A DNA stretch of 64,000 bases from the NCBI GenBank assembly GCA_000442125.1, contig KE546969.1, positions 496,001-560,000 of the forward strand, read 5' to 3'. The notes under the pieces were generated by a model, which ran no database searches, was not told where the DNA came from, and saw only the letters and a list, made by a program, of their open reading frames with translations. This stretch comes from Opeltia flavorubescens (Eukaryota > Ascomycota > Lecanoromycetes > Teloschistales > Teloschistaceae). The stretch's first letter is position 1. Every line of letters starts with the position of its first letter. Made by a program: the position numbers and the translations under genes. Positions 11,671 to 25,158 of this stretch are shown here, one piece after another.

Positions 11671-14600
11671 TTACCACTCGCAATAAACAATGGGTATCAT
11701 ATCGTCTGCTTGAATGCTGTGGCTGTCAGTGCAACTTGTCGCCTGGGCCGCTGGTACAATGCATTGTATTGGACTGCCCGGTACGTTTCCCGTCAAAGTG
11801 CCTACGTGATTGTTACTTCCAGAGTATTGTAGACCATCGATATCGTGAGCTTTGAACGGCCCGAAATGTACGGGATAGTCTGAATCGTCATTCGCAACAC
11901 TCTGCGTGTAAGAATCGCCGAAGACGTCATCATCTTTGCAGGGATTGACAGGCTCTCCTGGTGTTATTTCGAAGACATGACCGAAACTAGTACAGTCCAA
12001 ATCTCCACCTAGACAGGGTTAGTCCATCACCACAAAGGTTGAAGAATATCAGGACTGGAGAGAGAGAAAAGCTGTGCGGGAAAAAGGCACATACAGGAGT
12101 CTTCTCGATAAATGATAATAGCTTCACTCGCTTTGGGTTTCGGGGGCTCTGTTGTTTGAGCGGGCGGCAATGAGCTAGACGCGATTGTTGGGAATGGATC
12201 GCCAGCGCAGATTGAGTACACCATGCCGTCAGACGTCTGTGTATTAATACCAGCTATGACCGGACTGAGTAGAATTCAAGAGTCAGCATATACCTGCGGA
12301 GTAAAGAAAGAGATGTATCAATTGGGACTCATAAGAGTCTACCTTGGGCATCATGGATCGGATAGTCACTTACCCGCAAGTACAATAAGTCTGGGGGCCG
12401 GGGGCAATCGTGCCAGTCTCAGTTGTTCTAGCAATGAAGCCATATTAGTCGACCAGCTCACAGCAAAACATATATGGTACACCGAAGAGCACACTTACAT
12501 GACAAGGCTGCAGTCACTCAGCGGAGGAACTCCTGTAGGAGCTGCCGTCACGGCATGTGGAGTAATGGGCGTTGCAGGGGGCGTAGTGTACGCGCATGGA
12601 TTATCGCCAGACATCGTCGAGTATGATTCGTCAGGATTTCGGCAAGCACACCAAGTGGCTGGTGTGTAAGTTGCTACCCCGACATTGGAAGCAAGCCCAC
12701 AGGAGAAACCAGTGGTGCTGCTTGGTTTCGGACAATACGGCGCATTCTCCCGGACTCCATCGTTGGGACAGTCAGCGGGATTTATAGACCTCGATGTCTG
12801 AGCAGCTGTACTTGTTGGCGGTGGAGTCGCAGTGACTGTTGCAATTGACATGGTAGACGCAGCATTGCTCGGTCCTATAATCTTTGATGATACCGCGGAG
12901 CCAAGTCCTGTACTTGTGCCTGTGGCGGTTGCAATGATTGAACCAGAACTGGTCACTCCTGATGCACCGCTTATATGATAGAACTTGGCAAGCCAGGTGT
13001 TGCGCTGTTTGAGCTCTTCGGTGCCTACTGTTGGAATGGCAAGGACGTAGTTCTGGACCGCTTCGCTATAAGTTCCCGAATGGGTCGACGATTGGGTGGA
13101 CGACTGAATTGATGATGAGGATGGTTTCGAGGTAGTTCTGGCAGTGGATTGGGCTGTGGACTTCTGTGTTGTCTGGGTCGCAGATTCCTCAGGCTTGCTA
13201 TTGGTTGGCTTTGTTGGCTCGTCTTCGGGTTCTTCTGTTGCCGTAGGCTCGAGATCGTCATTGATGGTTATCGTCGGCCATTCTATGCCTGGGAATGGTG
13301 GAGGGATTGGAGGAGGATAGATCTGTGAGGATTGCATCGTTAGAGATCACTCGATAAAATATAAGTGCAGCAGATACAGAATATTTACAAGGATTAGGGA
13401 GTTGCATGTCATCACTTACACCGGGCTTGTCCATACCCCAAAGAATAATGCCACCATTGTCAATGCCCGGAGGGCAAATGATGAAGCAATGTGGGCCCCC
13501 CTTCCAGAATGGATAGAATCCAAGGCCATGGTGGTCGTCGCTGGTACGAATAGCCGTGTTCCCTGTTATCTCTGGTCCTATACTAGTTACAGTAGAGGCT
13601 TCAGGATCGTATGATGTCGTTATGGTAGCAAGTGGCGCTCCAGTTGATCCGTGGCCGTTCTGTGTTGTGCCAGGAGGGGGGGTTTGGGATGGGATTACCG
13701 TTGGATTCACCAAAGTCTGCGACGTTGCAATGCCACTACTCGAAGATTTAGACAGCTCACTCTGTCCACTTGTAGTCGTCGTTGGATGAGGCGCGTTCGG
13801 AGCTGTAGGCAGAAAGGTGGGAGGTGAGAGTTCCGGAGCTGTGCCTGAAGGTTTATCAAACGGCACCCACGCAACTCCGCCAGGGCCTATGACCACTGGC
13901 ACGACGCTGGAGTGACTGTCCAGTGTAGAAGTCGTAATAGTGCTGGCGAGAGTAGCATAGGTTAGATAAGTGGTAGGCACAAAGGTTTCACTAAACGGTC
14001 TGCCGCTGATCGTTGCAAAGACAACTGTACCACCGGACGGAAAAGGGAGACTAGAAGGCGAGAAGCTACTGCCTGGAATTGGAACTTTTGTAGTCTCAGG
14101 CACAGTTCCCGATGGCTGCACAGAAAGCTGCGAGCTTTCAGGTTGGTTGATACTTGATACAGCGGATAGCTGTGTAGTTGATGGCTGAGCGTTGGTAATC
14201 AAAGAACCTTGAGCATTCGTCGACGCAGCATTAATCGCAGAAGTCTGATCAGAGGGAGGGCTACTGGATGTAGGTTGTTGACCTCCAGACTGATAGGAAC
14301 TAGATGGGTTGTTTGGTGGTAGCAGTCCGCTAGTTGAGAGCAATCCCAGACCAGAGGAGGAATCATTAGGATTAGTAGTTGTTGTTCCTCCAGGAATGCT
14401 CTGCGAATTAATAGTATTTGCTGCTTGGCCGGTACTTTTTGAAGTTCCTGTAGGCAGTGGTCCGCCAGTCGCGACACTACTTACAAGATTCGTACTTATA
14501 CCGGTACTTTGGACTCCAGAAATAGAGCCGCTGGGTTCGGTAGACGAAATTGGGTTTTCTGACGAAGATTGCACGCCGCTAGAAATTGCAGAAGAGCTCG

Positions 14601-15286
14601 ATCCTTGATGCAATATTGGGTTCGCAGGATAAACAAAATTCGTTACTAAAGGAAATTGTTAGCGACGTGGGACTCTTTAGATCGCTTTGAGATACTGAGG
14701 TGAGGTTGCATAAAGTTTACACGACGCACTGTACCGGTACGCACTTGTGGAACACATCAAGCGCCAACGTTCAAAGGACGCAGTAATTGAAAGACGACAG
14801 ATACTCACTTGAACGATTGGTCCCACCACTCATCACCCAGCCGCCCCAAAAGTTTTGGCTCATAACGCAGGTGTTGAAGATATTCTGAAACGTATCGGGG
14901 CACAAGTTCGGGGATGCAACTGGCTGGCTAACAGCATTTGCATTGTGTGATATATTGAAGAAATATGAGCCATCAAGCCCGTAATAAATAACAGATAGGG
15001 ATCCATCATTGATGGTAGTGATCTGCTGTGTGCTGACATCGCATGCCTTGTCGATTGAATTGTCATCCTGAATGGCAGCATCGATGTCTGATGCCAGGGG
15101 ACTGTCTAGGGACCGAATCTGGATACATGTTACACCGGTAGCAGTCGGAAGAGGTTCTGGCGCTATAGTAACGGCTGCGGATGAGGAACTCGCAGAAGTT
15201 GTGGGGAGAGCGTAGACAGAGCAGATGCTCAACGAGAATACCAGAATCTCAAGAAAAGAAAGCATGTTTTTTACGACCTGAACCAC
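11671..15286 (-). CDS. Large secreted Ser/Thr/Pro-rich (mucin-like) protein, 1,029 aa, six exons
   Basis: The model is complement(join(11671..12008,12095..12264,12374..12427,12499..13322,13420..14645,14809..15286)), 3,090 nt in frame. Introns have good ends (GTGAGT, GTAAGT, GTATGT; branch GCTAAC, CTAACG, GCTGAC). The N-terminus is a signal peptide (MLSFLEILVFSLSICSVYALP after an upstream Met). A Cys-containing module follows (residues about 45-165), ending CPDTFQNIFNTCVMSQNFWG. Residues about 170-540 are mucin-like (Ser, Thr, Pro, Gly, Gln). A short conserved-looking unit, HCFIICPPGIDNGGIILWG followed by IYPPPIPPPFPG, leads into a second Ser/Thr tract, then Cys-rich modules (CPNDGVRENAPYCPKP; TYCTCG; CTSFGHVFEITPG). 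No GPI signal or catalytic domain is recognised. Likely extracellular or cell-wall associated and O-glycosylated; function unknown. Similar Cys modules occur beside chitinase or LysM domains in fungal proteins, but none is seen here. Confidence 0.85.
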
Positions 15287-16901
15287 AAAGAAATTCTAAC
15301 AGAGTCAAGCTTGAGGAGAAAACACAATGTGAGATGTGAAGAAGCGATGCTCAAGGCTTGCGATGCAGAGCATACTAAGGGAACAGCAATGGGAAAGACT
15401 AAATTACTAGACACAACATTGATTGCATGTTGTATTCAGAACTATCAATATTATTGCCACCGACCCGGCTCAAGCTGAAAACAGAGATGACGTCGCAGAG
15501 TCGAAAACAAACGGCGAGGAAGCCTGAGACTCCTAATCTCCAATAGTTCCATGATGATTAGGCATAGGAGTAGGTGTGGGAGATTGAGATGATCATTCAG
15601 GCTCCAGGGAACATTGGTGGCACGACTCGTACTAAGCAACATGTCAGGGGCGAGAATCTTTGGTCCAGCCCACTTTTCCACCGTTTGTTGCTCAGCAGCA
15701 GCTCTTAGGGGCATACAGCTCGCACGTAATAAGAACAACAATTCAAGCGGCTCGGCCGCTGAGACGTGTATAACGACGATAGTAATGGTGCTAAACTCAC
15801 CTGACGGCGGCGTAGAGACAAGATTTTCGGCCTAGAGGGCTGAGATGCAGAGCCGCATGCCTACTACCAACGTAGTAGAAAGCCCTAGCGTGAAGCAGCG
15901 ACGAAGCTTGCGTGTTTCATCCGGATTGCAGGCACATGCAGGTCGATCAGGGGAACATAAGATCTCGCGATTGGTCGAGTTTGACTTCATCGGAGAAACA
16001 AGCAATCATGGAACTCGGGTATGGCTTCCATGGCTTTGAGCTTCATGAGATTAACATCATGGGAGGCCCCACGCTAGTATGGACGCGAATCGGACTTTAA
16101 TAGTCGCACCAATCCACGAGGAGTGTAATCTACACCAACGACTCAAGAAACGCCAATTCTTACGTGGGTGCGATCATCAGCTTCTTTCACTGGTCATATC
16201 GTTCACTACGGAGTCAGGTTCCAACGGACACGGGGATAGAATACTCCTTGTTAGCTCATCGACCGCCGCAGCCTCTACCAACTATGCTCGGAGCCTTAAG
16301 GGAGAACCTGAAAAATCGATTGTTTGCCAGGCTAACGCCAATGTAGATCAAATGAGTCTATGCCTTTCTTGATGTTTGCTTGATCTCCTCTAACTCCCTG
16401 GCAAGTTTCAGATTGAGACAATTCTTCGGCGTGGGTGGTCATCGTAATTACGCTCTGCAATCAACCGTTGCAGTATAGCATCCTAGATTGGCGTGCTCAT
16501 TTTGACATTCGTCGGAGCTTCGACGGCGGTGCACGTTTCGCATGTGGCCCCAACATCCAGCCAAAGTGCCGTCCCTTGCTCAAACTAATAACCATCGCAG
16601 CGTCATCAAACCGAATCAGCATTGGCTTACCTTAACCATGTTCTGTGTTTCCTGAATTTACCATTTCCATCTTCCTACGCATTCTTTCACTGCCGGATGA
16701 ACACCATACCATTCGGTATTTCCTAATTTAATGCGGGTTTATTCGCAAATTTAATTTCCTCTCCTCTGGTCAAAGGTTGACGCAGACGTCCCTCTACCTT
16801 CTGTCGCTCCCCTGGAAATTGTCGTAAGGTATTGCGTTCTCGGCACTAGGATTTTGTATAAGTACACGCAGCAAAGATATCTTTTCAAGAACAGAGCCAT
16901 C
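15287..16901. promoter_or_regulatory. 1.6-kb intergenic region between two divergent secreted-protein genes
   Basis: The secreted-protein gene starts at 15286 going left and the metalloprotease-like gene starts at 16902 going right, so this region carries both promoters. Base composition is normal and CpA/TpG are common, so it has not been through RIP. Several short open frames (60-97 codons) on both strands have no recognisable features. A decayed gene inside it cannot be excluded. No TATA box or operator is claimed. Confidence 0.4.
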
Positions 16902-18133
16902 ATGACGAGGAGATGTCGGGGTTCTTTGTCCTTTTCGATTCTATATCGGCCTTTGCTACCGATCTTTCTGCTAGCTGGGCTCCAATTACTGGTTGAGGCG
17001 TACACCATCGATGACACCTGCAAGAATTACAACGGCCAAGACATAAGCGCTGATATCCAGAAAGCCATCAGCGAAGTGCAAGATATGGCTGGTGATGCCT
17101 TTGCTATATCTTTGGTAGAGGACGAGAGCTCCAATCATTTACTAGACGCTCTATTCAACACCGATCGATCAAGGCATGATACAGTTCGCAACTATTTTTC
17201 AACTTTCAATAGCTTCACCCCCAACGAGAACTTCGTGGTAATATGTGACGATGCACACGTCCAGCTGCAGCAGGATTTTATGTAAGCATGCCGGCCAAGG
17301 ACAGTCTTGAGTAATGAGAATCTAACCAGATTCTAGTGGTAATCCTCCGGATCCGAGAGGTGTCTGGTCTGTAAACCTGGATTGATCTGCTCTGAGAGCT
17401 ACAAAAGTAATACTGACTGAGTTAAAGGGTCGATCCCATTCACAATTGGTTAGAAAACTTCGACGACTTCGTGCCATGTGACGCCAGCCGCAAGCCTGGC
17501 GCGCAACCAAGCAATACAAACGCCTATACTATGCAACAGCGACTGATATACCTATGCCCACAAACGCTGGACAAGCCAAAGGGTCGCAGGTCGGCAGCCT
17601 CTGTTTAGGTCCCCAGTTGAAGTATTAATTGATACTGATCTCGATATCTAGTCTTGCCCCTTACAAGGATCAAGACCTGCAGGGACAGCACATAGACGAC
17701 TACATGCTTGTGCCTGCAACGCTATTCCACGAACTTTTACATACACACATCACCTCCCGTCAGTCCTCCATTCATTGAAGAGTCTGATGAGACTTGGACT
17801 AATCACTTGTCAGCGGCCAGTGAGAGATGAGCAAGTACAGGCTTATCCCGATTTCAGTGATCCGAACATCAATCCTTTCGACCAAACTTACCTGAACTCA
17901 CTACCCATGGTAACAGCATACGGCTTCAGCCTTTGCGAGAAGTTAGGGCGAGAGAACCCCGACTTGGCCGTGACCAATTGCGATAGCGTAGCATACTGTG
18001 CCCTAGGTGAATAATTTTCTTCAAAGCTTGTAAAATCGAGATTACTGATGTGATGACAGGTGTTTATCTACACAAGAATGATTGGGGTGACAGCGCAAAT
18101 TTCATGGCTGGCTTCGGTCAACCACTTCCTTAG
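16902..18133 (+). CDS. Secreted HExxH zinc-metalloprotease-like protein (312 aa), six exons
   Basis: The model is join(16902..17281,17337..17366,17428..17589,17652..17758,17821..18006,18060..18133), 939 nt in frame. Introns are 53-62 nt, with branch sites such as TCTAAC, ACTGAC and ACTAAT. The protein has a basic N-terminus and hydrophobic signal peptide (RPLLPIFLLAGLQLLVEAYT). Near residue 220 it carries TLFHELLHTHITS, a zincin HExxH motif. Downstream, MVTAYGFSLCEKLGRENPDL and NCDSVAYCALG resemble the region after the HExxH in fungal M35/aspzincin-like proteins, but the Asp expected just before AYG (third zinc ligand in deuterolysin-type enzymes) is Val/Thr here. Six or so Cys suggest disulfides. 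Likely an extracellular peptidase or an inactive relative. It is the last gene before the AT-rich block. Exon 2 (30 nt) is the least certain part of the model. Confidence 0.75.
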
Positions 18134-18902
18134 ACAGTTGGATCTTTTGGTTCTATCTTGATTGAGAGGGCGTTTCAGGCAATGGAAAAATGAGTATCAT
18201 ATGCCCGCTGTGAATAAGGCTCCTTTGGTGATTTCCTAGATACCATTGAACAAGTATCACCACTATATCGATAGACTTGTACAACGCTTCTATCTGTTGC
18301 ACTTGTTTCCGGGGCTTTCATGATCTCACAGTACCCCGTGATAATCGCGTACGCGCTCTAATCAAAAAATGGCAGGGTTCAGATGCTGTGTAGCCGATAG
18401 GCATGTCTCTAGTCATCTAGTTTCATTCCCTAATCCCATGATCTGGTGAATCCAACAGGAGGTAGTACATTCGATAGCCCGACCTTTGTCTATGGAATTA
18501 GCTGAGCTGCACCGAAGAAGAGAGAGTGCAGGCAACACCGGATGGCGACAATTCAATAGATAGGTGTTTTTCAACATTGAATCGCAAGGTCATGGACTGC
18601 GAGGTCTGCTTGAAAGGCTTGCAGGCTAGCAGTTCGATCCTATATAGGGGCTAATGTATTTTCGCTGTGAGAAACCCCTTTTCCTTTCCCCACCCCCAAA
18701 TTGCTACTTTCCTCCGACGTAATTTAACACAGTACAAACAAAGTTCCCAATTCTCGGAGGGTTTTCTCGGGCCCAAAGGTATGGTTCTTCTCCTTAGCCA
18801 TTTTTATAAATGGGAAATTAACAATAAGCTAGTAATTGGCAGATGGTAGGATAAATTAGCAGGGCTAGCTACTAGTTTTCAGCCAGCTGACTCCGGTTCA
18901 GT

Positions 18903-18941
<39 letters not shown>

Positions 18942-18944
18942 CGT
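18134..18944. other. Flank between the last gene and the AT-rich block
   Basis: About 800 bp of sequence with normal to moderately AT-rich composition and plenty of CpA/TpG. No coding frame is supported. A weak TTCGATCC match to a tRNA B-box near 18,630 has no cloverleaf around it. The stretch ends in an (AT)n tract directly before the retrotransposon remnant. Confidence 0.5.
18911..18934. repeat. (AT)12 microsatellite at the edge of the repeat block
   Basis: Twelve uninterrupted AT units, directly followed by the truncated 5' end of retrotransposon copy R1-A. It marks the transition from gene space to RIP-mutated sequence. Confidence 0.95.
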
Positions 18945-21900
18945 CCTTTATTCCGGCGATCTGGAATATATAAATAAAAACCCTACGAAAATCTATAAAA
19001 TAACTAGAATTATAGTTAATATTTATATTGAACTAATACTAATAATAGTAATATAATAATCTAAATTATTTAATAAATAAATTTATAAAAATTTTTTATT
19101 TATAAACTAAAATAAATAAATAAATTAATAATAAAATACTATAAAATTTTAAAAAATTAAAAATTTATTAAATCTTTTTAATATAATATATTATACTAGA
19201 ATAATATTTATAAAAAACCGGTACTATATTTAAATTAAAGTATAAAATATTTAATAAAAATATTTAATTCTTTAAATAATATAGTTAAAGGAGAAATTTA
19301 TAAAAAAAAAAAAAAGTTTAGATTATAATAAAAATAATAATTAGAATTTAATTAAATATTTAAAAGAATAAAAAAAAAAATATTTAAAATAAAATATTAA
19401 ATTTATAAAATTAAAGAATATAAATTAAATAATTCTATATATTTTAAATTTATAAAAAAGTAGAAAAAATATAATAAAAAAAAAAATATTAAAAAAAAAT
19501 TTTTAATATATACCGTTATTATATTAAAATTATTTATAATTAAATAGTAAATATTTATTATAATAGTTATTTTATATATTAATATTTTTATAAAGCTTTA
19601 AATAATTTATTATTTAATTAATTATAATATATAAAAAAAATTTATTTTATAAATATTTATTACAAAAATTTTTTTATTTAAAAATTAAATAGTTTTAAAG
19701 TAAATTAAAGCGGCAAATAACTACCGAATTTTATTCTATAATTTTTATTTACTAAATACGAGTTTAATAAATAATTATAGAGTAAAAAAATATTAAAAAA
19801 AAATTCTTATATAATAAATATTTATAGATATAATACGATTTTAACTTATTTTTAATTAATAAAAATAAATTTTAATATTCGCTAGTAAAATTAAAAATAG
19901 ATTTATAAAAATAATTTTATTATTTATAAAATAGTATTAAATTAAATTAATATTTATATTATAGAGAAATTTATTAAATTAATAATATTAATAATAAATA
20001 AAAAAAATAATATATAAATTATATATTTTTATTAATTAATATTTAATTTAAAAATAAAAATAATTATATTAAAAATAATAAAATATAGTATAATATAAAT
20101 TAAAAAGTTTTAAATTTCGCGAGTTTTATAAAATTTAGTAGAATATTTTTTAAAAAAATATACTAATAATTTAAATATATATAATTAAATAAAATATTTT
20201 ATAGATTTAAAATTAAATAATTAATTAAAAATAGATTTAATTTATAGTATATTATTAAATAAATTAGTAATAATTCGAGATTATTTTATTAATATATAAG
20301 TTAAAGGTTGAATAAAATTTTTAAATAATCTAGTTAAAATAATAATATTATTTTTTAAAAAAAAAATAATAGTTTATAATTATATATAAATTATAAAAGT
20401 TTTATTAAAATTATTATTAAAAATAAATATTTTTTATTTCTATTATTAGAAATTTTAAATAGGTTTATATATATAAAACGATTTATTAAAAATAATATTT
20501 AAAATATTTATTATTATATTTAAATTTAATAGGAAAATAAATTAAAAATTATATTTTAAATTTGTTATAAATAGTTTAAATATTAAATTATATTATTTAG
20601 TTTTCTAAATACTTTTATTATATTGAAATTATATATTAATAAAATATTATAATTTTATTTATATAATATACTAATTTATTTTAAAAATAAAGTAAAATAT
20701 TAAAAATATATTTATATAATTATTAAAACTTTATTAAAGTATTATTTATATATAAAATTATTAAAATATAATTTTAATTATACTAAAATTATATTTTTAA
20801 ATTTTATAATAGATTAATAAAAAATTTATATAAAGTTTTTAAAAATCGAAATTATAAATAAATAGCTAGTACTAGAAAATATAAAAAATATTCTAATATT
20901 TTTAAAATTTATAGAATTTTATATATAATTTATAATAGATTTTTTATAAATAGTTATCCCTTTAATTAATTTAATATAAAGTATAAAAAAAAAAAAATTA
21001 GGTCTAAATTTATTTAATCTAAAAAAATATAAAAATTTTTTATTTTTATTTTTATTTTATAATATTATAATATAAATACTAAAGTTTATAAAAAAATAAA
21101 TATATTAAAATATAGAATAGAGGGAATTTTTAGTTAAAAATTAGAAAAAAATTTATATTAATATTTAATAGTTTTTTTTAGCTATAAATTTAAAAATATA
21201 GAATTCTATTAAAATATATATAATAAAAAACTTTATATTATAATATTAGATTTTAAAAATTAGTAGTATTATTTATAAAAAACTAAAAAAGTAATTTATA
21301 TAATTATAAATTATAATAATTTTAAATATTTTATAATTATAAAAAAGTTTATTATAAAATAAATATAATAAATAAAAATACTAATTATATTTAATTTTTA
21401 TATATAATATTAATAAAATTCGTTAAAATAAGTTAATTTATTATTTAAAAGGTTTAATATTATAAAATCTAATAATAATAAAAATAATAATAATAATTTT
21501 TTATTTATTTTATAAAATAAATTTTATAATAAAAACTACTAGTTTAAATTATAAAAAGAAAATAGAATATTTATAGTAATTAAATTTATAATAATTTTAG
21601 CGATATAATTAGATAATATAATTAATATAAATATTCTCGCTATTTATAAAAATAAGGAAAAATTTAAAAAAATTTATAAATTTTTAAATTTAATAAACTC
21701 CCGGCTTTTAATTTAATAGATTATTAAATTAAAAAAATCTTTTTTAAATATATAATTATTTATAATAAAATAATTTTTTAAATTTTAATAAAGGGATATT
21801 TTTATTATAAAAAAGAAATAATATTAAAAATTTACTATTAATTAAAAAAAACTTTTAAAATAAAAAGTTAAAAAAAATAAATTATTTTAAAAAAATCTAA

Positions 21901-22189
21901 TAGTTTATATATTTAATAATCTAATAATTAAAAAAAAAAATTTTATATAAATTATAATAATTTTACAGCGGGTTATTTTATAAAAAAAAAATAAAAAATT
22001 CGATTTATAAAAAATATTATTAATTAAATATAATTAAAAAAATAAAAAATTATTATAAAATATACTTTAACGATTAAAAAATATAAATTTATTATTATAA
22101 ATTTTATAACTAGTTAAAATTAATTCTATTAAAAAGTATAAAATTATTATATATAATAATAATAAATTTTATTATTAATTTATTATTTA

Positions 22190-22530
22190 TAATTAATTTT
22201 TATATAATAAAAATTTATAATTTAATTTTTATATTAATAAATAAATTAACTAAATATATAATTTATATTTCTACTATTAAAAATATTAATATAAAAAGCT
22301 TTATAGAACTATTATAACGCGAATTTATTAAATATTATAAAATTATATAAAAAATTATTAATAATAAAAAATCGCTTTTTATAAATAAATTTTAAAATAT
22401 ATTTTATTATTATTTAAATATTTAAAAAAATATTAATATTATATTTTATTTTTAAACTACTAGCTAAAAAGAATATTAAAATTAAATTTTTAAATATAAT
22501 CTATAAATTTACTATAATTATAAATAGAAT
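22190..22530 (+). pseudogene. R1-A integrase core remnant
   Basis: Plus-strand translation, ignoring stops, reads NLIFILINKLTKYIIYIS, then SFIELL*REFIKYYKII, then SLFINKF*NIFYYYLNI. This matches the Ty3/Gypsy integrase core order (VDRFTK-like segment, then a SDRG..FTS.FW segment and the HPQTDGQTER-like segment, here F*TTS*KEY). Losses are of the G-to-A and C-to-T type, for example VDR to INK. The catalytic Asp codons have become Asn codons. Clearly inactive. Confidence 0.75.
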
Positions 22531-25158
22531 AATTAATTAAAATTATTATTTTTAATAAAATTTATTTATAAAAATAATATATATATAAATACTAGTAAAC
22601 CGTTAAATAAATTATTTAAAAAATATATTATTATTTTAAAAATTAAATTTAAAAATATAACTTTTAAAAAAAAGTATTTTTAATATTTAAAAAAATAAAT
22701 TAATTAAAAAATTTAAAAAATTTTTTAATTAAATTTTATAAAAAAGTTTTAAAATAATAAATAAAATATTATAATAGATATTATAAAATAATAAACTTTT
22801 AAAAAAATAATAAAATATTATTATAAAATATTAATATTTATATTTTAAAATTTAAAAAAAAATTAAACTATAAATAATTAAAGTCTTTTAAAATTCTAAA
22901 AAAAGTTAATAAATAAATTTATTTTTTTAAATTATTTAAATAATATAAAAAAATTTATTTTATATTTTAAATTAATTTATTTAAATTATAATATTTTTAT
23001 AATAAAAACTTTAAACTTTAATTTATTTTAATAAAAAATAAAAAAAAATAAAAAATAAAATAAATATTTAATAAATATATAATTAAAATTAAACTTTAAT
23101 ATTTAATTTATTAAATTAATATTATATATTTTAAAAATTTTTAGAAACTAGTTAATAATTTAAATAATATAAAAAAATTTATTAAAAATTTTAAATAAAT
23201 AAAATTAAAAGTAAATATATTAAAAAGAATAAAAATTAAAATAAAAAGTATATTTAAAAAAAAAAAAAAAAATAGATTATATAAAATCTATTAATTATTT
23301 AAAAAATTAATATTAAAAATTTATATATAAATTAAAAAATTTATATTATTATACTATTTTAAATAATTATTTTTTTTATAAACTAGTTTATAATATATCT
23401 ATATTTTTAAATAAAATTATTAACTATTATATTTAAAAATAAATTATTAGTAAAAATTTTAAATAAATAATTAAAAAAATAATTATTAATATATATTTTT
23501 TTAATAATTTATTAAATTTTATTTATTATATTTTATAATAAATTAAAAGCCTTTTTTAATATAAAAATAAAAAGTTCTATTATATCTACTATTATTAAAA
23601 TAATAATAATAATAGATTTATATTCTATAAAAAATTTTACTTTAAATTTTTAAAAGTATTATTATTAAAAAATAAAAATAATTTTAAAATTCGCTTTTAA
23701 ATAAAAATATTAATAAAAACTTTTAAATATATATTAATTTTTTAAAAAATAAATATTTTATTTATATTAATAATTAATAAAAGAATAATAATTATATTTA
23801 ATAACTTTTTTTTATAAATATATAATAAATATACGCGGGATTTATTATAAAGTTTTTAATATATTATATATATTAAATTAAATTTTTATAAACTAGAAAA
23901 AATTATATTAATATTTAATTTAAAAAATTTTAAAAATTTTAATAATTATTTAAAAATATTATTAAAATTATAAATTATAAAATTATAGTTAAAATATTTA
24001 AAAAATCTATTTTTTATATATTTTTAAATTATAGTTTTTTTTTATTATTTTTTTTAAATAAAAAAGCTATAGTAAAAATTATATAAAATATTAAAAAAAA
24101 TTAATTTTAAATCTATTTATTTATTAAATTAACTAGAATTTATAAAATTAAACGAAAATTTTAAAAAAATAAAAGAAATTTATAATTCTAATATTATAAT
24201 TTAATAAATAAATTATAATAATAATTAAAAACTATATTTTTATAGTAGATTATAACTTTAAATTTAAAATAAAAAAAAACTATAAAAAATTCGTAGTTTA
24301 ATAAAAAATAAAAAATAAAAATTTAAAAAAATATATAAATATTTAAATATTTTAAAAATTATTCGCTAAAAAAATATTATAAAAATAAAAAAGAGTTTAA
24401 TAGATAATAGTTAAATAAAAAAATAATTAATTATTTTTTTATTATATTTATAATTTATTAAAAAATATAATTTTTAAAAAGATTCTAGCTTATTTTATAT
24501 TAACTATTATATATTTTCTAAAAATAAATTAAAGCTAAAAATCGAATTTAAAATAATTTTATATAGTAAAAAATAGTTTATTACTATTAAAATAAATTTA
24601 AAATATTTTATTACTATATAATAAATAAAATAATATTCTAAAAAAAATTTATATAATAAAAGTATAATTTATTTATAAATTTAATATCTAAAAAAAATCT
24701 AATATAATTAAAAGCTGAAATTTATAAATTCTACCCTTTTAAAAAAAATTTAAAAAAATTTTATACTATTTTAAATTATTTTATAATAAATAAAAAAATA
24801 AAATTTTAATATATTTATTTATAAATTTAATTTTTTAAATTTTATAAAATAATATTAAATAGATATTATAAATAAAAAGTTTATAATTTATAAATATTTA
24901 AATAAAATTAAAATAAATAATTTAATCTATTTAAATTAGTTAAATAAATTAAAAAAATAATTATATTTTTAATTAAATTATAAAATATTTAAATTTTATA
25001 ATTATATATAAAGTCCGTTTATTTATAATTTATAAAATTAATATTTATAGATTCTAATATAGCTGTATACTAGTTAATAGAAAATAAAAATATATTATAT
25101 AAATTTTTTACTTATTAATAGAATTTAAAGGATTAAATCTAGTTAAAAAAAATATAAT

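Noticed and set aside
15614-16372. Several 60-97-codon frames on both strands
   Set aside because: Overlapping, without signal peptides, motifs or splice partners; consistent with chance frames in intergenic DNA.
18590-18660. tRNA-like B-box GTTCGATCC
   Set aside because: No acceptor or T-stem pairing could be drawn (AGCAG against CTATA) and no matching A-box at the right distance.
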